From Streptomyces lilacinus (lineage in GTDB: Bacteria > Actinomycetota > Actinomycetes > Streptomycetales > Streptomycetaceae): DNA of 7,854 bases. The stretch covers positions 15,638 through 23,491 of the forward strand of contig KL569464.1 of assembly GCA_000715685.1 (NCBI GenBank), given 5' to 3'. The notes under the pieces are model-generated. The model saw only the letters and a program-made list of their open reading frames with translations, had not been told where the DNA came from and did not search any database. Made by a program: the position numbers and the translations under genes. Below are positions 1 through 6,301 of this stretch, in pieces; within the stretch, counting starts at the first letter, position 1, and each line of letters begins with the position of its first letter.

Positions 1-426
1 CTCGTACACCCGACCGCCGCACCCGGCGACGTTGCGGCGGGCGCAGCGGACCGCCGCGGGGTCGATGTCGGCGGCGTGGAGCTCGGTCCCCTCGGCGGCC
101 GTTGCCACCGCCGCGCCCAGCGCGCCGGTGCCGCAGCAGAGGTCGAGGACGACGGGTCGGGGCGGCGCGAGGGCGAGGGCCTGGGCGACGAGGAATTCCG
201 TGCGGCGACGGGGGACGAAGACGCCCGGGTCGACGGCTATGCGCAGGCCGCCGAACTCGGCCCAGCCGAGGACGTGTTCCAGGGGGAGGCCGGCGGCGCG
301 CCGGTCCACCATGACCTCGAGGTCGGCCGGGGTGCGCGCTGTGGAGACGAGCAGGTCCGCCTCGTCCTCGGCGAAGACACAGCCGGCGGTGCGGAGCTTG
401 GTGATGATGGCGGAGAGGGACGACAT
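1..426 (-). CDS. PrmC/HemK-like protein N5-glutamine methyltransferase, N-terminal part
   Basis: The frame is open from ATG at 426-424 to the window edge and gives 142 residues with no stop. Residues 48-80 match the PrmC/HemK substrate-side region (PLEHVLGWAEFGGLRI, then VPRRRTEFLV, the counterpart of IPRPDTE in E. coli PrmC). Residues 92-104 (VVLDLCCGTGALG) are the glycine-rich SAM-binding motif I, and ADIDP at 119-123 supplies the motif II acid. Known members methylate the glutamine of the GGQ motif in release factors; this copy resembles the actinobacterial PrmC-related group annotated as putative glutamine methyltransferase, so the substrate is not certain. The catalytic NPPY motif lies beyond the edge and cannot be checked. 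The ribosome-binding site (GAAAGG, about 5 nt before ATG) lies inside a hairpin at 427-458, which suggests translational control. It lies downstream of kdpC on the same strand, beyond that gene's terminator. Confidence 0.85.
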   Translation of the reverse strand, partial: MSSLSAIITKLRTAGCVFAEDEADLLVSTARTPADLEVMVDRRAAGLPLEHVLGWAEFGGLRIAVDPGVFVPRRRTEFLVAQALALAPPRPVVLDLCCGTGALGAAVATAAEGTELHAADIDPAAVRCARRNVAGCGGRVYE

Positions 427-462
427 GAGAGCCTTTCGGGGTACCGAAGGGCGCTCTCCCGG

Positions 463-525
463 TCACCTGTCCGTGGCGACCGTAAGGCCGTAGGAGGAGA
501 GCACCCAGCCTGCTGCAGCGGTAAT
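463..525 (-). other. Possible second leader peptide with non-canonical ATT start
   Basis: The perfect AGGAGG at 534-539 has no ATG, GTG or TTG at normal spacing. At the ideal 8-nt distance lies ATT (525-523), opening a 20-codon frame (ITAAAGWVLSSYGL and on) that stops with TGA at 465-463, 36 nt before the methyltransferase ATG. An in-frame GTG at 504-502 could start a 13-residue version but has a poor ribosome-binding site. AUU starts are known for infC, so the idea is not absurd. The strong SD may equally serve only as a structural or regulatory element. Confidence 0.2.
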
Positions 526-530
526 GGGTC

Positions 531-590
531 TCACCTCCTAGGTGGTTCGGCGCGTTTCGCACCGTTAATGGCAAGATCGTTTCTTGCCAT
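531..590 (-). other. Possible 19-codon upstream ORF in the methyltransferase leader
   Basis: ATG at 590-588 opens a 19-residue frame beginning MARNDLAING and ending RR-TGA at 533-531. No Shine-Dalgarno sequence precedes the ATG. A TACAGT sequence (minus strand, 601-596) sits 5 nt upstream, which would suit a leaderless transcript, but no convincing -35 element is visible. The stop TGA is part of the AGGAGGTGA motif that forms the 5' arm of the large hairpin, so translation of this ORF would open that arm. The peptide is unrecognised and could be chance. Confidence 0.25.
568..590. repeat. Perfect 8-bp inverted repeat, possible operator
   Basis: ATGGCAAG at 568-575 and CTTGCCAT at 583-590 form a perfect inverted repeat separated by 7 bp. 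The symmetry and size suit a dimeric repressor site, and it sits where a promoter for the leftward leader would be expected. It could also be a small RNA hairpin at the 5' end of that transcript. The binding protein is unknown. Confidence 0.35.
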
Positions 591-628
591 CGTTGACTGT
601 ACATGACCGTCCGTCGGGTCCGGTAGCC

Positions 629-658
629 CGAAGGGCCGGGCGGCTGCCCGGCCCTTCG
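629..658 (-). terminator. Terminator of the kdp operon
   Basis: A perfect 13-bp stem (CGAAGGGCCGGGC at 629-641, its complement at 646-658) with a GGCT loop begins 13 nt after the kdpC stop. There is no T-run, as is common in Streptomyces terminators. It ends the operon and separates kdp from the methyltransferase leader. Confidence 0.85.
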
Positions 659-671
659 CACCGGCGACCGG

Positions 672-1316
672 TCAGCCCTTCAGCTTCTTCAGGGCCGCGT
701 TCAGCCGGAGCACGTTGACGCGCTCCTCGCCCATGAAGCCCAGGAGTCGGCCGTCGACGCGGTCCTCGACCAGCTTCTCGACCTTGTCGGCGGGCAGGCC
801 GTTGGCCTTGGCCACGCGGGCCGCCTGCAGGCGGGCGTAGGCGGGCGAGATGTCGGGGTCGACGCCGGACGCGGAGGCGGTGAGGGCGTCGACGGGGACC
901 GAGGACGGCGGGACGCCGTTGAAGGCGGCCACGTCCGCGCGGCGCTTCTCCACGGCGTCCAGCAGGACCTTGCTGTCCGCGGCCAGGTTGGAGGCGCCGG
1001 AGACCAGCAGCTTGTACTGCGTGTTCTCGGTGTTGGCGCCGGCCGCGGAGGGGCGGGGCTGGAAGTACCGGGGGTCGGGCAGCGGGTTGCCGTCCTTGTC
1101 CTTGCGGTCGAGGTCGTAGGTCTGGCCGAGTCGTTCGGAACCGACGGACTTGCCGTCGACCGTGACCTCGGAGCCGTTGGCCTTGTCCTTGAAGGCCGCC
1201 TGGGCGATGCCGGTGACGACGAGCGGGTAGACCACGCCGCAGACCACCGTGAGGACGAGCAGGGCGCGCAGCCCCGCGGCGACCAGGCGGGCCGTGTTGC
1301 GTACGGAGTTGTTCAT
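672..1316 (-). CDS. kdpC: Potassium-transporting ATPase subunit C
   Basis: KdpC is the single-span accessory subunit of the KdpFABC potassium pump; most of it is extracytoplasmic. The 214-residue product has one membrane segment at about residues 16-36 and the family's conserved stretches: RPSA at 88-91, SGASN at 106-110, TASASGVDPDIS at 146-157, RVAK at 167-170 and LGFMGEERVNVLRLN at 192-206. It is longer than E. coli KdpC (about 190), partly through a loop around residues 70-82, which I believe is common in actinobacteria. ATG at 1316-1314 lies 4 nt after the kdpB stop and is preceded by GGGTGA inside the end of kdpB, so translation is probably coupled. It is the last gene before the terminator. 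Confidence 0.96.
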   Translation of the reverse strand: MNNSVRNTARLVAAGLRALLVLTVVCGVVYPLVVTGIAQAAFKDKANGSEVTVDGKSVGSERLGQTYDLDRKDKDGNPLPDPRYFQPRPSAAGANTENTQYKLLVSGASNLAADSKVLLDAVEKRRADVAAFNGVPPSSVPVDALTASASGVDPDISPAYARLQAARVAKANGLPADKVEKLVEDRVDGRLLGFMGEERVNVLRLNAALKKLKG

Positions 1317-1320
1317 GACG

Positions 1321-3429
1321 TCACCCGATGCCAGGGATGAGGGAGATGAGCATGTCGATGAGCTTGATGCCGATGAACGGGGAGATCAGGCCGCCCAGTC
1401 CGTAGATAAGGAGGTTGCGGCGGAGCATGGCGTCCGCGCTCATCGGGCGGTAGCGGACGCCCTTGAGGGCGAGCGGGACGAGGGCCACGATGATCAGCGC
1501 GTTGAAGACGACCGCCGAGAGGATGGCCGACTCCGGCGAGGTCAGGCTCATGATGTTGAGCTTGTCCAGGCCCGGGTAGGCCACCGCGAACATCGCCGGG
1601 ATGATGGCGAAGTACTTGGCGACGTCGTTGGCGATCGAGAAGGTCGTCAGGGCGCCGCGGGTGATGAGCAGCTGCTTGCCGATCTCGACGATCTCGATGA
1701 GCTTGGTGGGGTTGGAGTCCAGGTCCACCATGTTCCCGGCCTCCTTGGCGGCCGAGGTGCCGGTGTTCATGGCCACGCCGACGTCGGCCTGGGCCAGCGC
1801 CGGGGCGTCGTTGGTGCCGTCGCCGGTCATGGCGACGAGCTTGCCGCCGGCCTGCTCGCGCTTGATGAGGGCCATCTTGTCCTCGGGCGTGGCCTCGGCG
1901 AGGAAGTCGTCGACGCCGGCCTCCTCGGCGATGGCCGCGGCCGTCAGCGGGTTGTCGCCCGTGATCATGACGGTCTTGATGCCCATGGCGCGCAGTTCGT
2001 CGAAGCGCTCGCGCATGCCCTCCTTGACGACGTCCTTGAGGTGGATGACGCCGAGGACGCGGGGGCCCTTGTCGTCCTCCGCGGCGACGAGCAGCGGGGT
2101 GCCGCCGGCCTGGGAGATGTCGTCGGTGAGCGCGCGGGCGTCGTCGGCGACGCGGCCGCCGCGCTCCTCGACCCAGGCGATGACCGAACCGGTCGCGCCC
2201 TTGCGGACCTTGCGGCCGTCGACGTCGACGCCGGACATGCGGGTCTGGGCGGTGAAGGGGATCCACTCGGCGCCGACGAGCTCGCCCTCGTGGCGCTCGC
2301 GCAGGCCGTACTTCTCCTTGGCCAGGACGACGATCGAGCGGCCCTCGGGCGTCTCGTCGGCGAGCGAGGAGAGCTGGGCGGCGTCGGCGACCTCGGCGGC
2401 CATGGTGCCCTTGACGGGTACGAACTCGGCGGCCTGGCGGTTGCCGTAGGTGATGGTGCCGGTCTTGTCGAGCAGCAGCGTGGAGACGTCGCCGGCGGCC
2501 TCGACCGCGCGGCCCGACATGGCCAGGACGTTGCGCTGGACGAGACGGTCCATGCCCGCGATGCCGATCGCGGAGAGCAGCGCGCCGATGGTGGTCGGGA
2601 TGAGGCAGACCAGCAGGGCGGCGAGCACGATCATCGTCTGCTCGGCCTTCGCGTAGATCGCGAAGGGCTGGAGGGTGACGACGGCCAGCAGGAAGACGAT
2701 GGTGAGCGAGGCCAGCAGGATGTTGAGGGCGATCTCGTTCGGCGTCTTCTGCCGGGCGGCGCCCTCGACCAGGTTGATCATCCGGTCGATGAAGGTCTCG
2801 CCGGGCTTCGTCGTGATCTTGATGACGATGCGGTCGGACAGCACCTTCGTACCGCCGGTGACCGCGCTGCGGTCGCCGCCGGACTCGCGGATGACCGGCG
2901 CCGACTCGCCCGTGATGGCGGACTCGTCGACGGAGGCCACGCCCTCGACGACGTCGCCGTCGCCCGGGATGATGTCGCCGGCCTCGCACACGACGAGGTC
3001 GCCCACGCGCAGCTCGGTGCCGGGCACCGACTCCTCGGCGGCGCCGTTCAGCCGGCGCGCGACCGTGTCGGTCTTGGCCTTGCGCAGGGTGTCGGCCTGG
3101 GCCTTGCCGCGGCCCTCGGCGACGGCCTCGGCGAGGTTGGCGAAGATCACGGTCAGCCAGAGCCAGATCGTGATCGCCCAACCGAACCAGTCGCCGGGGT
3201 TCTTCACGGCCAGGACGGTGGTGCCCACCGAGCCGACCTCGACCACGAACATCACGGGCGACTTGGCCATCACCCGGGGGTCGAGCTTGCGGAAGGCGTC
3301 GGGCAGCGACCGCACCAGCTGGGCCGGGTCGAAGAGACCGCCGGAGACCCGGCCGGGCTCCTGCGATCCGTGCGGCTGGGTCGCCCCGGAGTCCTCGGGC
3401 TCGGTACGGACAGGGGTGGTCGTGCTCAT
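1321..3429 (-). CDS. kdpB: Potassium-transporting ATPase, ATP-binding subunit B
   Basis: KdpB is the P-type ATPase that energises KdpA. The 702-residue product is intact: TGES of the actuator domain at 173-176 (Ser176 matches the serine phosphorylated during inhibition in E. coli), TM4 proline Pro278 in CLIPTTIG, the phosphorylated aspartate Asp321 in [12 protein letters not shown]-site Phe392 in FTAQTRMSG and Lys410, TGDNPLTA, then TGDGTND at 535-541, and the TM5 pair Asp602/Lys605 in NDVAKYF, which matches the ion-coupling residues of E. coli KdpB. ATG at 3429-3427 overlaps the kdpA stop as ATGA and has GGAGGG about 7 nt upstream. The first 35 residues are polar and probably disordered. The frame runs open into kdpA upstream only because of the frameshift there; the true start is the coupled ATG. 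Confidence 0.97.
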   Translation of the reverse strand: MSTTTPVRTEPEDSGATQPHGSQEPGRVSGGLFDPAQLVRSLPDAFRKLDPRVMAKSPVMFVVEVGSVGTTVLAVKNPGDWFGWAITIWLWLTVIFANLAEAVAEGRGKAQADTLRKAKTDTVARRLNGAAEESVPGTELRVGDLVVCEAGDIIPGDGDVVEGVASVDESAITGESAPVIRESGGDRSAVTGGTKVLSDRIVIKITTKPGETFIDRMINLVEGAARQKTPNEIALNILLASLTIVFLLAVVTLQPFAIYAKAEQTMIVLAALLVCLIPTTIGALLSAIGIAGMDRLVQRNVLAMSGRAVEAAGDVSTLLLDKTGTITYGNRQAAEFVPVKGTMAAEVADAAQLSSLADETPEGRSIVVLAKEKYGLRERHEGELVGAEWIPFTAQTRMSGVDVDGRKVRKGATGSVIAWVEERGGRVADDARALTDDISQAGGTPLLVAAEDDKGPRVLGVIHLKDVVKEGMRERFDELRAMGIKTVMITGDNPLTAAAIAEEAGVDDFLAEATPEDKMALIKREQAGGKLVAMTGDGTNDAPALAQADVGVAMNTGTSAAKEAGNMVDLDSNPTKLIEIVEIGKQLLITRGALTTFSIANDVAKYFAIIPAMFAVAYPGLDKLNIMSLTSPESAILSAVVFNALIIVALVPLALKGVRYRPMSADAMLRRNLLIYGLGGLISPFIGIKLIDMLISLIPGIG

Positions 3430-5112
3430 GAAAGTCCCTCCGCCATCGGGCCAAGGGCCAGGGCCGGGAAGTAGGTCAAGCCGGTGATGATGAGGATCGC
3501 GCCCACGAGGAGGCCCGCGAAGAGCGGCTTCTCGGTGCGCAGCGTGCCCGCGGTCTCGGGGACGGGCTTCTGCTCGGCGAGCGAGCCGGCGAGCGCCAGG
3601 ACGAAGACCATCGGCAGGAAGCGGCCGAGCAGCATGGCGAGGCCGATCGTGGTGTTGTACCAGGGCGTGTTGGCGTTCAGGCCGGCGAAGGCGGAGCCGT
3701 TGTTGTTGGCGCCGGAGGTGAAGGCGTAGAGCACCTCGGAGAAGCCGTGGGCGCCGCTGTCGTGCACGGAGTTGCCCGCGGTGTTGAGGATCGACTCCGG
3801 CGGCGAGGCCAGCGCCATGGACAGGGCGGTGAAGCCGAGCATCAGAGATGTATATAAGAGACAGGGCCGCGAGCTTGATCTCGCGGGTGCCGATCTTCTT
3901 GCCGAGGTACTCGGGCGTCCGGCCGACCATCAGGCCCGCGATGAAGACGGCGATGATCGCCATGACGAGCATGCCGTAGAGGCCGGAGCCGACGCCGCCG
4001 GGCGCGATCTCGCCGAGCATCATGCCGAGCAGGGTGATGCCGCCGCCGAGGCCGGTGAAGGAGGAGTGGAAGGAGTCCACCGCGCCGGTCGAGGTGAGCG
4101 TCGTCGTGGTCGCGAAGATCGCGGACGCGCCGACGCCGAAGCGCTGCTCCTTGCCCTCCATCGCGCCGCCCGCGGCCTGGAGCGCCGCGCCGTGGCCCGC
4201 GTACTCGGTCCACATCATCAGCGCGGTGAAACCGAGCCAGATGACGCCCATCGTGGCCAGGATCGCGTAGCCCTGCTTGACGTTGCCGACGAGCGTGCCG
4301 AAGGTCCGGGTCAGCGAGAACGGGATGACGAGGATCAGGAAGATCTCGAAGAGATTGGTGAAGGCGTCGGGGTTCTCGAAGGGGTGGGCGGAGTTGGCGT
4401 TGAAATAGCCGCCGCCGTTGGTGCCGAGTTCCTTGATGACTTCCTGCGAGGCCACGGCGCCGCCGTTGACCTGCTGGGTGCCGCCGGTCAGCTGCCCGAT
4501 CTCGTGAATGCCCGCGAAGTTCTGGATCGCGCCGCACGCGACGAGAATCAGCGCGCCGACGACGGAGAGCGGAATCAGAATGCGGAACGTGCCGCGCACG
4601 AGGTCGGCCCAGAAATTGCCCAACTCGCCGGTGCGGGACCGGGCGAAGCCCCGGACGAGCGCGATCGCGACGGCCATGCCGACGGCGGCGGAGACGAAGT
4701 TCTGTACGGCCAGGCCGAGCGTCTGCACGGCGTGGCCCATGGCCTGCTCGCCGGAGTACGACTGCCAGTTGGTGTTGGCGACGAACGACGCGGCGGTGTT
4801 GAACGCCTGGTCCGGGCTGATCGCGGAGAAGCCGAGCGAGACCGACTTCGGCAGCAAGCCCTGGACCCGCTGCAGCAGGTAGAGGAAGAGCACGCCGACC
4901 ACGGAGAAGGCGAGGACGCCGCGCAGATACGCGGGCCAGCGCATTTCGGCGTTCGGGTCGGCGCCGATCAGGCGGTAGGCCCACTTCTCCACGCGCAGGT
5001 GCTTGTCGGATCCGTAGACCCGGGCCATGTGGTCGCCGAGCGGGCGGTAGGCCAGGGCGAGCGCGGCTATGAGCGCGGTGAGCTGGAGAATTCCGGAGAG
5101 GACGGGACTCAT
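3426..5112 (-). pseudogene. kdpA: Potassium-binding subunit A, frame broken by adapter sequence
   Basis: KdpA is the channel-like membrane subunit that selects potassium through four filter loops. The 5' part, from ATG at 5112-5110, gives 417 good residues with filter 1 (NTNW at 113-116), filter 2 (TNGGG at 231-235) and filter 3 (TSTG at 340-343), ending at [10 protein letters not shown]. The 3' part is in another frame: 138 codons from 3842 ([10 protein letters not shown]) to TGA at 3428-3426, with filter 4 ([11 protein letters not shown]). Between them lies a tagmentation-adapter sequence in place of roughly eight codons (E. coli reads AILVTPTL here, from memory). The two parts together equal a normal KdpA of about 560 residues. 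The gene follows kdpF by 8 nt and overlaps kdpB by 4 bp. It is marked broken as assembled; the real gene is probably whole. Confidence 0.93.
3846..3864. other. Tn5 mosaic end / tagmentation adapter remnant (artefact)
   Basis: The bases match the 19-bp mosaic end AGATGTGTATAAGAGACAG except for A instead of G at 3852. In translation it gives the VYKRQ string on the plus strand and LSLI on the minus strand, strings often seen in proteins from tagmentation-based assemblies. No transposon body or 9-bp target duplication flanks it. The sequence is AT-rich and unlike its surroundings. I read it as untrimmed adapter joined into the contig. Confidence 0.93.
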
Positions 5113-5120
5113 GTCTGTGC

Positions 5121-5210
5121 TCAGAACCTCTCCGGGAAAACGAGGGCGAGGATCAGGTAGCCCAGCAGGGCGACGGCCACGACCAGGCCGACGACGTTCT
5201 CGACGGTCAC
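5121..5210 (-). CDS. kdpF: KdpF stabilising peptide
   Basis: A 29-residue peptide beginning [10 protein letters not shown] and ending LVFPERF, almost all one membrane helix, in the expected place directly before kdpA. KdpF is known as a small peptide that stabilises the KdpABC complex; the ending FPE(R/K)F is familiar from actinobacterial KdpF. GTG at 5210-5208 overlaps the stop of the preceding small ORF as GTGA and has AAGGGGGTGA about 10 nt upstream. A longer frame upstream has no membrane logic and reads through the preceding gene, so it was not used. kdpA starts 8 nt after its stop with only a weak ribosome-binding site, which suggests coupling. Confidence 0.9.
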   Translation of the reverse strand: MTVENVVGLVVAVALLGYLILALVFPERF

Positions 5211-5290
5211 AGCTTCGTCACCCCCTTGGCGACGAGAGCCACCAACGCGAAGACCGCGATCGTGGTGACGACGAAGGCCACATCGGCCAT
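5207..5290 (-). CDS. 27-residue membrane peptide, first gene of the kdp operon
   Basis: ATG at 5290-5288 opens a 27-residue frame beginning [14 protein letters not shown], with a hydrophobic stretch at about residues 4-21 and a basic tail ending KGVTKL. Its ribosome-binding site (CTAGGAG, 7 nt before ATG) is the best in the operon, and its TGA overlaps the kdpF GTG by 4 bp. This placement and coupling strongly suggest a translated gene. No family function is known to me. It resembles KdpF in size and membrane character, so it might be a second small subunit, or a leader whose translation drives kdpF. It is short enough for gene callers to miss. Confidence 0.75.
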   Translation of the reverse strand: MADVAFVVTTIAVFALVALVAKGVTKL

Positions 5291-5438
5291 CGTGTGCTCC
5301 TAGAAAGGTTCGGATGAACGGACCTCTCGAGGAAACATCTCCCACCGACCGGTACGGGTCCCGTTGACGTGTCCCTTACGGCCATTAGCGCGCCTTTGAC
5401 GGGATCCATACGCGCCCGTTCGGGACCTGCGGAAACAC
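5291..5438 (-). promoter_or_regulatory. Leader and presumed promoter region of the kdp operon
   Basis: This 148-bp gap lies between the upstream operon's terminators and the first kdp ORF, so the kdp promoter must lie here. A near-duplicate pair, CCTTTGACG (5393-5401) and CCGTTGACG (5361-5369), is spaced 32 bp apart, about three helical turns, as expected for sites of a response regulator such as KdpE. A short palindrome, ACGGG-A-CCCGT on the minus strand, lies at about 5354-5364. A TATGGA on the minus strand (5410-5405) is a weak -10 candidate without a good -35. No known riboswitch was recognised. Confidence 0.4.
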
Positions 5439-5477
5439 CACCGGGCCGGAACCCGCACTGCGGATTCCGGCCCGGTG
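5439..5477 (-). terminator. Second of two tandem terminator hairpins
   Basis: CACCGGGCCGGAA at 5439-5451 pairs perfectly with TTCCGGCCCGGTG at 5465-5477 (13 bp). After a single C-A mismatch, an inner CCGC/GCGG stem closes on an ACT loop. Read leftward it is followed by GTGTTT. It lies downstream of the DUF3710 gene and before the kdp leader, a back-up terminator for the dut operon. Confidence 0.75.
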
Positions 5478-5490
5478 AAACGCTCCATTC

Positions 5491-5518
5491 CGGCCGCTCG
5501 CCGACCGGCGAGCGGCCG
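5491..5518 (-). terminator. First terminator after the DUF3710 gene
   Basis: CGGCCGCTCGCC at 5491-5502 pairs perfectly with GGCGAGCGGCCG at 5507-5518 around a GACC tetraloop. It begins 5 nt after the DUF3710 stop. There is no T-run, as often in Streptomyces. Confidence 0.8.
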
Positions 5519-5523
5519 CTTTG

Positions 5524-6300
5524 TCAGCGCACCTCGCTGATCTCCGGCCCACGCTGCAGGCGGTCCACGCCGCCCGCGAAGCGAGAGCCCTGCTCCTCCG
5601 GCTGCAGGCCCTCGGCGACCATCTGGGCGTCGTCGGGCAGCTTCAGGACGATCGGGTCGCGCGGCGCCATCGGCGACTCCCCGCGCACCACGACGGTGTC
5701 CCGGAAGATCTGCTCCAGCAGCCCGGCGGTCTGCGGCTGCACCGCGCCCTGGCCGGAGATGACACCGCGCAGGAACCAGCGCGGCCCGTCACAGCCGACG
5801 AAACGCACGAGCTGCACGCCCTGCGTCCCGTCCGGCAGCGCCACGGGCACCTGCGCCCGCAGCTCCCAGCCCAGCGGACCCTCGATCTCCTCGACGACAC
5901 CGCCCTGCTGGGTGATGCCGCCGGCGATCTCCTCGCGCACCTCGCCCCAGATGCCCTCGCGCTTGGGCGCGGCGAACGCCTGGAGCTGGACGGCGCTGTC
6001 GCGCAGCACCACGGTCGCGGCGACGATCGCGTCGCCCGCGACCTCCACCCGCAGCTCCATGCCCTCGACGCCCGGCACGAACAGTCCGCCCAGGTCCACC
6101 CGGCCGTCGCCGGGGTCGCGGACCTCGGAGAGGTCCCACGGCCCGTCGGGGCGCGGCTCCGGCTCCAGCCGGATCCGGGTGGAGGCCTCCGCGGCCTCGT
6201 TGGCGAGGGGGTCCTCAGCCGAATTTTCGGAGGTCACGTCGTCGAGGCGATCGGTACGCCCGACAACGTCCTCGCTGCGCTTGCGGCGACGACCGAACAC
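5524..6300 (-). CDS. DUF3710 family protein
   Basis: A 258-residue protein of an actinobacterial family of unknown function that I associate with the dut neighbourhood. The start MFGRRRKR (GTG at 6300-6298) is typical; residues 9-50 are acidic and low-complexity, probably disordered. The conserved domain begins near GPWDLSEV (53-60) and runs almost to the end, with GLFVPGVEGMELRV, a central WGEVREEI-ITQQGG segment and RWFLRGVISG. It has no membrane segment or signal peptide, so it is likely cytoplasmic. GTG was chosen because AAGGA precedes it and it lies 1 nt after the dut stop; an in-frame ATG at 6342 would overlap dut with no matching ribosome-binding site. Two terminators follow. Confidence 0.88.
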   Translation of the reverse strand: MFGRRRKRSEDVVGRTDRLDDVTSENSAEDPLANEAAEASTRIRLEPEPRPDGPWDLSEVRDPGDGRVDLGGLFVPGVEGMELRVEVAGDAIVAATVVLRDSAVQLQAFAAPKREGIWGEVREEIAGGITQQGGVVEEIEGPLGWELRAQVPVALPDGTQGVQLVRFVGCDGPRWFLRGVISGQGAVQPQTAGLLEQIFRDTVVVRGESPMAPRDPIVLKLPDDAQMVAEGLQPEEQGSRFAGGVDRLQRGPEISEVR

Positions 6301-6301
6301 G

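Larger units (their letters stand above)
427..590 (-). promoter_or_regulatory. Highly structured 5' leader of the methyltransferase gene
   Basis: Read on the minus strand, this gene-poor stretch holds three successive hairpins. The first (491-540) pairs TAGGAGG with CCTCCTA, then GAG with CTC, then ACCCA with TGGGT, giving 15 pairs with one T-T mismatch and one bulge; its 5' arm contains a perfect AGGAGGTGA ribosome-binding sequence. The second (461-481) pairs GGTCGCC with GGTGACC, with one G-U pair. The third (427-458) pairs GAGA/TCTC, GCC/GGC and TTCGG/CCGAA around TACC and covers the GAAAGG site just before the methyltransferase ATG. The layout resembles a translational riboswitch or an upstream-peptide attenuator, but I do not recognise a known class. 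Helices were found by eye; ligand and function are unknown. Confidence 0.5.

Noticed and set aside
491..540. M-box magnesium riboswitch
   Set aside because: AGGTGAG and CGCTGC resemble parts of the M-box, but the remaining conserved helices are absent and the downstream gene is not a magnesium transporter.
1313..3454. 713-codon minus-strand frame overlapping kdpB
   Set aside because: It is the shifted reading of kdpB, full of Arg, Gly and His; all P-type ATPase motifs lie in the other frame.
1249..3474. 741-codon plus-strand open frame opposite kdpB
   Set aside because: It is a GC-bias shadow: low-complexity, rich in Gly, Asp, Arg and Ala, with no domain, and kdpB is intact on the other strand.
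3846..3864. Genuine Tn5/IS50 insertion
   Set aside because: There is no transposon body, no second end and no 9-bp target duplication, and native codons are missing rather than interrupted.
1321..5112. Continuous 1263-codon frame that looks like a KdpA-KdpB fusion protein
   Set aside because: The fusion exists only because the adapter sequence shifts the kdpA frame into that of kdpB; the segment from 3845 to 3430 is arginine-rich out-of-frame translation, and the true kdpA 3' end is readable in another frame with its normal stop.
5291..5438. c-di-AMP (ydaO-type) riboswitch upstream of kdp
   Set aside because: c-di-AMP control of potassium uptake is known in other bacteria, but the leader is short and I see none of the conserved core.
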